NCBI GenBank assembly: GCA_017860765.1
Contig: JAGDMY010000241.1
Coordinates: 1 to 7,044, forward strand
Direction: 5' to 3'
DNA from: Chloroflexota bacterium
GTDB taxonomy: Bacteria > Chloroflexota > Dehalococcoidia > Dehalococcoidales > UBA3254
DNA length: 7,044 nucleotides
Below the pieces are notes generated by a model. That model saw nothing but the letters and a program-made list of their open reading frames with translations, had not been told where the DNA came from and did not search any database. Positions within the stretch are counted from its first letter, which is position 1. Each line of letters begins with the position of its first letter. The translations under genes and the position numbers were made by a program. Below, in pieces: positions 5,478 to 7,044 of this stretch.

Positions 5478-6170
5478 ATGCTGGTTGAATTCGGCCTGTT
5501 CCTGGCGGCCTCTTATCTGATAGGCTCAATACCCCTGGCCTATATCATCGCCAGATGGCGCTACGGGTTAGACATCCGCAAATACGGCAGTGGCCAGGTG
5601 GGAGCCAGCAACCTCTACCGCAGCGTGTCAAAAAAGGCAGGCATCCTGGTAGGGCTTTACGATGCCGGGAAAGGCGCCCTGCTGGTCTGGATCGCCCATT
5701 TGCTGGGAATGGAACTCTATATGGAAGTGGCCGTGGGCATTGCCGTCGTTGTGGGGCACAACTGGCCGATTTTCCTCCGTTTCAATGCGGGCCGGGGTCT
5801 GGCTACCACGGCCGGCGTGGCCTTTTACCTTTTCCCCTGGGGCATCTGGGCCTTTGTAGCCGGGGCCGTGTTCACCTTGCTGCTGGGAGCTTCGCCTTTG
5901 CCTGTCCTGGTAGGGCTGGCAGCCATCCCGCTGGCCAGCTGGCTCTTCCAACAGCCACTGGAGCTTACCCTCGGGCTATCGGCCCTCTTTTTGATTCTGG
6001 TTGTGCGGCGCGTCACTGCCCCGAAGACTGACCGCAGCAGCCTGGTCAGCACCCGAGGATTGCTGATAAATCGCTTCCTTTTCGATCGCGATATCAGGGA
6101 CGGCAAGGCCTGGATTACGTTCAAACCGCCGGCGGCTGACAAAACTAACACCCGGAGGGGAAATGAATAG
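5478..6170 (+). CDS. plsY: PlsY-type glycerol-3-phosphate acyltransferase, variant motif
   Basis: PlsY is the membrane enzyme that moves an acyl group from acyl phosphate to glycerol 3-phosphate, making lysophosphatidic acid for phospholipids. Five or more hydrophobic segments are visible across residues 5-185. Signature parts: SYLIGSIP (12-19), GSGQVGASN (37-45), DAGKG (62-66) and GHNWPIFLRFNAGRGLAT (93-110). The usual last motif has KGGKG, so NAGRG here is a variant, with Lys to Arg a mild change. The protein has 230 residues, longer than the common 190-215, with a basic C-terminal extension from about 185. A purine-rich AGAAGAGAG precedes the ATG. It follows the PHP gene by 53 nt and overlaps the next gene. 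It may be a PlsY paralogue rather than the principal enzyme; whether another copy exists cannot be seen here. Confidence 0.88.
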   Translation: MLVEFGLFLAASYLIGSIPLAYIIARWRYGLDIRKYGSGQVGASNLYRSVSKKAGILVGLYDAGKGALLVWIAHLLGMELYMEVAVGIAVVVGHNWPIFLRFNAGRGLATTAGVAFYLFPWGIWAFVAGAVFTLLLGASPLPVLVGLAAIPLASWLFQQPLELTLGLSALFLILVVRRVTAPKTDRSSLVSTRGLLINRFLFDRDIRDGKAWITFKPPAADKTNTRRGNE

Positions 6171-6648
6171 TATGCCCCGCTGCAAGCGCCATCCCGGTTC
6201 TGAGACCGGCCTCAGCTGCGGTAAATGTGGAGATCCCATCTGCCCGAAATGTCTGGTCCAGACTCCTGTGGGTGCTCGCTGCCCGGCCTGCGCCCGGGTT
6301 TCCAGGGTGCCGACCTATCAAATCTCCCGGGTATATTATCTGAGAGCCATAGGGGCTGGATTGGGACTATCTATCGCCTGCGGTCTGTTGTGGGGATTCA
6401 TCCAGACTTTCCTGTTTTCTTCCTTCTTTAATTTTCTGATCGCTGCAGCGGCGGGTTACGGCATCGGCGAAGGAATTAGCCTTTCCGTCAATCGCAAAAG
6501 CGGCCTCGGGCTTTGCATTATCGGCGGCGTGGCAGTAGCCTTGAGCTATCTGATCGGCATTTTTACTATGGGGCGAGGGCATTTCGCTCCTTTTGATATT
6601 CTCGCCATTGGAATAGGTATTTTTGTGGCGGTGACCCGTTTACGCTAA
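6163..6648 (+). CDS. B-box-type zinc-finger membrane protein of unknown function
   Basis: I do not recognise a named gene. The 161 residues start with a zinc-binding module: Cys7, His10, Cys19, Cys22, Cys27, Cys30, Cys40 and Cys43, in a C-x2-H...C-x2-C-x4-C-x2-C...C-x2-C pattern with PICPKCLVQTPVGARCPAC. This resembles the bacterial B-box zinc finger often fused to membrane domains such as rhomboids. About four hydrophobic helices follow (roughly 59-85, 87-105, 116-133, 144-158); none carries a rhomboid GxSG motif. The ATG at 6163 is 4 nt after GGAGG and overlaps the plsY end; ATG 6172 is an alternative, 13 nt away from it, and keeps the whole zinc module. The overlap suggests co-translation with plsY. 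The role is unknown. Confidence 0.85.
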   Translation: MNSMPRCKRHPGSETGLSCGKCGDPICPKCLVQTPVGARCPACARVSRVPTYQISRVYYLRAIGAGLGLSIACGLLWGFIQTFLFSSFFNFLIAAAAGYGIGEGISLSVNRKSGLGLCIIGGVAVALSYLIGIFTMGRGHFAPFDILAIGIGIFVAVTRLR

Positions 6649-6651
6649 AAT
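6623..6651 (+). promoter_or_regulatory. Candidate promoter before the thiolase gene
   Basis: TTGTGG (6623-6628), a 17-nt spacer and TAAAAT (6646-6651) give 3/6 and 5/6 consensus matches across the end of the zinc-finger gene. The change of function from membrane protein to acyl-CoA enzyme and the 80-nt gap agree with a new unit here. The -35 is weak. Confidence 0.3.
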
Positions 6652-6690
6652 ATACTGGTCGCCGCGGGGCGAGCCCTGGAGGTGGCAGCT

Positions 6691-6747
6691 ATGTCCGGGG
6701 ATTTAAATTTAAGACAAGGGAGAGACCGATGCGCAAAGTCGCGGTAG
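6691..6747 (+). CDS. Possible 18-residue leader peptide overlapping the thiolase start
   Basis: GGAGG (6678-6682) stands 8 nt before an ATG at 6691, a better ribosome binding site than most in the window. The frame reads MSGDLNLRQGRDRCAKSR and stops at 6745-6747, so it overlaps the first six codons of the thiolase in another frame. It could serve translational coupling or be a chance arrangement. The peptide has no recognisable features such as codon runs typical of attenuators. Confidence 0.3.
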   Translation: MSGDLNLRQGRDRCAKSR

Positions 6748-7044
6748 TCGGCGTCGGTCAGACCAAATTCAGCGGTGCTCAAAGGCTTGAGCTCTTTTCA
6801 GAAGCAGCCCTGGAAGCCCTCGCTGGCGCCGGCCTGAGAACAGGAGATATTCAGGCTTTGCATGTCGGGAACGTCCTCAGCGACTTCGAAGAAGGGCAGC
6901 AGCTAGCCCACCCCTTCATCGCTGAGAATCTGGGCTTGAAGAATATTCCCACCAACACTTTCGATGGAGCTTGTGCTTCTTCCTCCGTCGCCATCCGCGA
7001 CGCCTTCATCTGGATTGCCTCCGGAATGTATGACGTCATACTGG
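6729..7044 (+). CDS. Thiolase-family acetyl-CoA acetyltransferase, archaeal type (5' part only)
   Basis: Thiolases join or cleave acyl-CoA thioesters through an active-site cysteine. The first 105 residues are present, out of about 390 in the family, and the gene leaves the window at its right edge. MRKVAVVGVGQTKF is the typical N-terminus, and the nucleophile is Cys82 in FDGACASSSVAIRDA. The HVGNVLSDFEEGQQLAHPFI stretch and the lack of features of classical biosynthetic thiolases favour the archaeal/SCP2-like group, whose partner is often a DUF35 zinc-ribbon OB-fold protein just downstream, outside this window. GGGAG (6718-6722) stands 6 nt before the ATG. The substrate cannot be told: acetoacetyl-CoA for isoprenoid synthesis or fatty-acid degradation are both possible. 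Confidence 0.88.
   Translation, partial: MRKVAVVGVGQTKFSGAQRLELFSEAALEALAGAGLRTGDIQALHVGNVLSDFEEGQQLAHPFIAENLGLKNIPTNTFDGACASSSVAIRDAFIWIASGMYDVIL

Noticed and set aside
5555..6031. 158-codon + strand frame inside plsY
   Set aside because: It overlaps plsY in another frame, is rich in Arg, Gly and Pro as expected from shifted GC-rich coding sequence, and has no ribosome binding site.
6659..6672. TCGCC-GCGG-GGCGA hairpin after the zinc-finger gene as a terminator
   Set aside because: A short stem with no T tract after it.

Overview
All well-supported genes in this window are on the + strand. They form a housekeeping block: recA, recX, rny (RNase Y), a ymdB-type calcineurin-like phosphodiesterase, a PHP-domain phosphoesterase, a plsY-type acyltransferase, a zinc-finger membrane protein, and the first 105 codons of an archaeal-type thiolase. 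The protein sequences, moderate GC content, the B-box/membrane gene and the thiolase suggest Chloroflexota, probably a Dehalococcoidia-like anaerobe. This is an inference from protein character only; no search was run.

Layout. Positions 1-281 hold the recA control region, with a good sigma70-like promoter at 198-226 inside two nearly concentric dyads, plus a doubtful divergent reading frame at the left edge. recA (282-1337) ends before a factor-independent terminator whose T-rich tail runs to the recX start at 1421. recX is followed by rny, which has a TTG start and a strong ribosome binding site. A 138-nt gap after rny carries a two-hairpin repeat of the widely dispersed CCCTTT/AAAGGG kind. 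Then come ymdB, the PHP gene (4-nt overlap with the native ymdB stop), plsY, the zinc-finger gene (overlapping the plsY end) and a likely new transcription unit for the thiolase.

The most striking feature is that two adjacent RNA-metabolism genes are both broken by short length changes. rny appears to have lost about 67 nt of its HD domain. This includes the segment carrying the distal metal-binding Asp, and it shifts the frame. ymdB carries a perfect 38-bp tandem duplication that also shifts the frame. The duplicated copy places a G GGA AAA heptamer in exactly the phase where a -1 ribosomal slip would restore the native C-terminus. Both genes keep clean, family-like downstream sequence in another frame, so the lesions are either recent or are assembly/sequencing artefacts.

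Functionally, recA/recX are the recombination enzyme and its modulator. RNase Y, the YmdB-like phosphodiesterase and the TrpH/RNase AM-like PHP protein suggest an RNA-turnover and nucleotide-processing group. plsY belongs to phospholipid synthesis. I recognise no mobile element, CRISPR array, RNA gene or clearly new multi-gene system. The paired lesions, the possible recoding site and the recA operator-like dyads most deserve checking.
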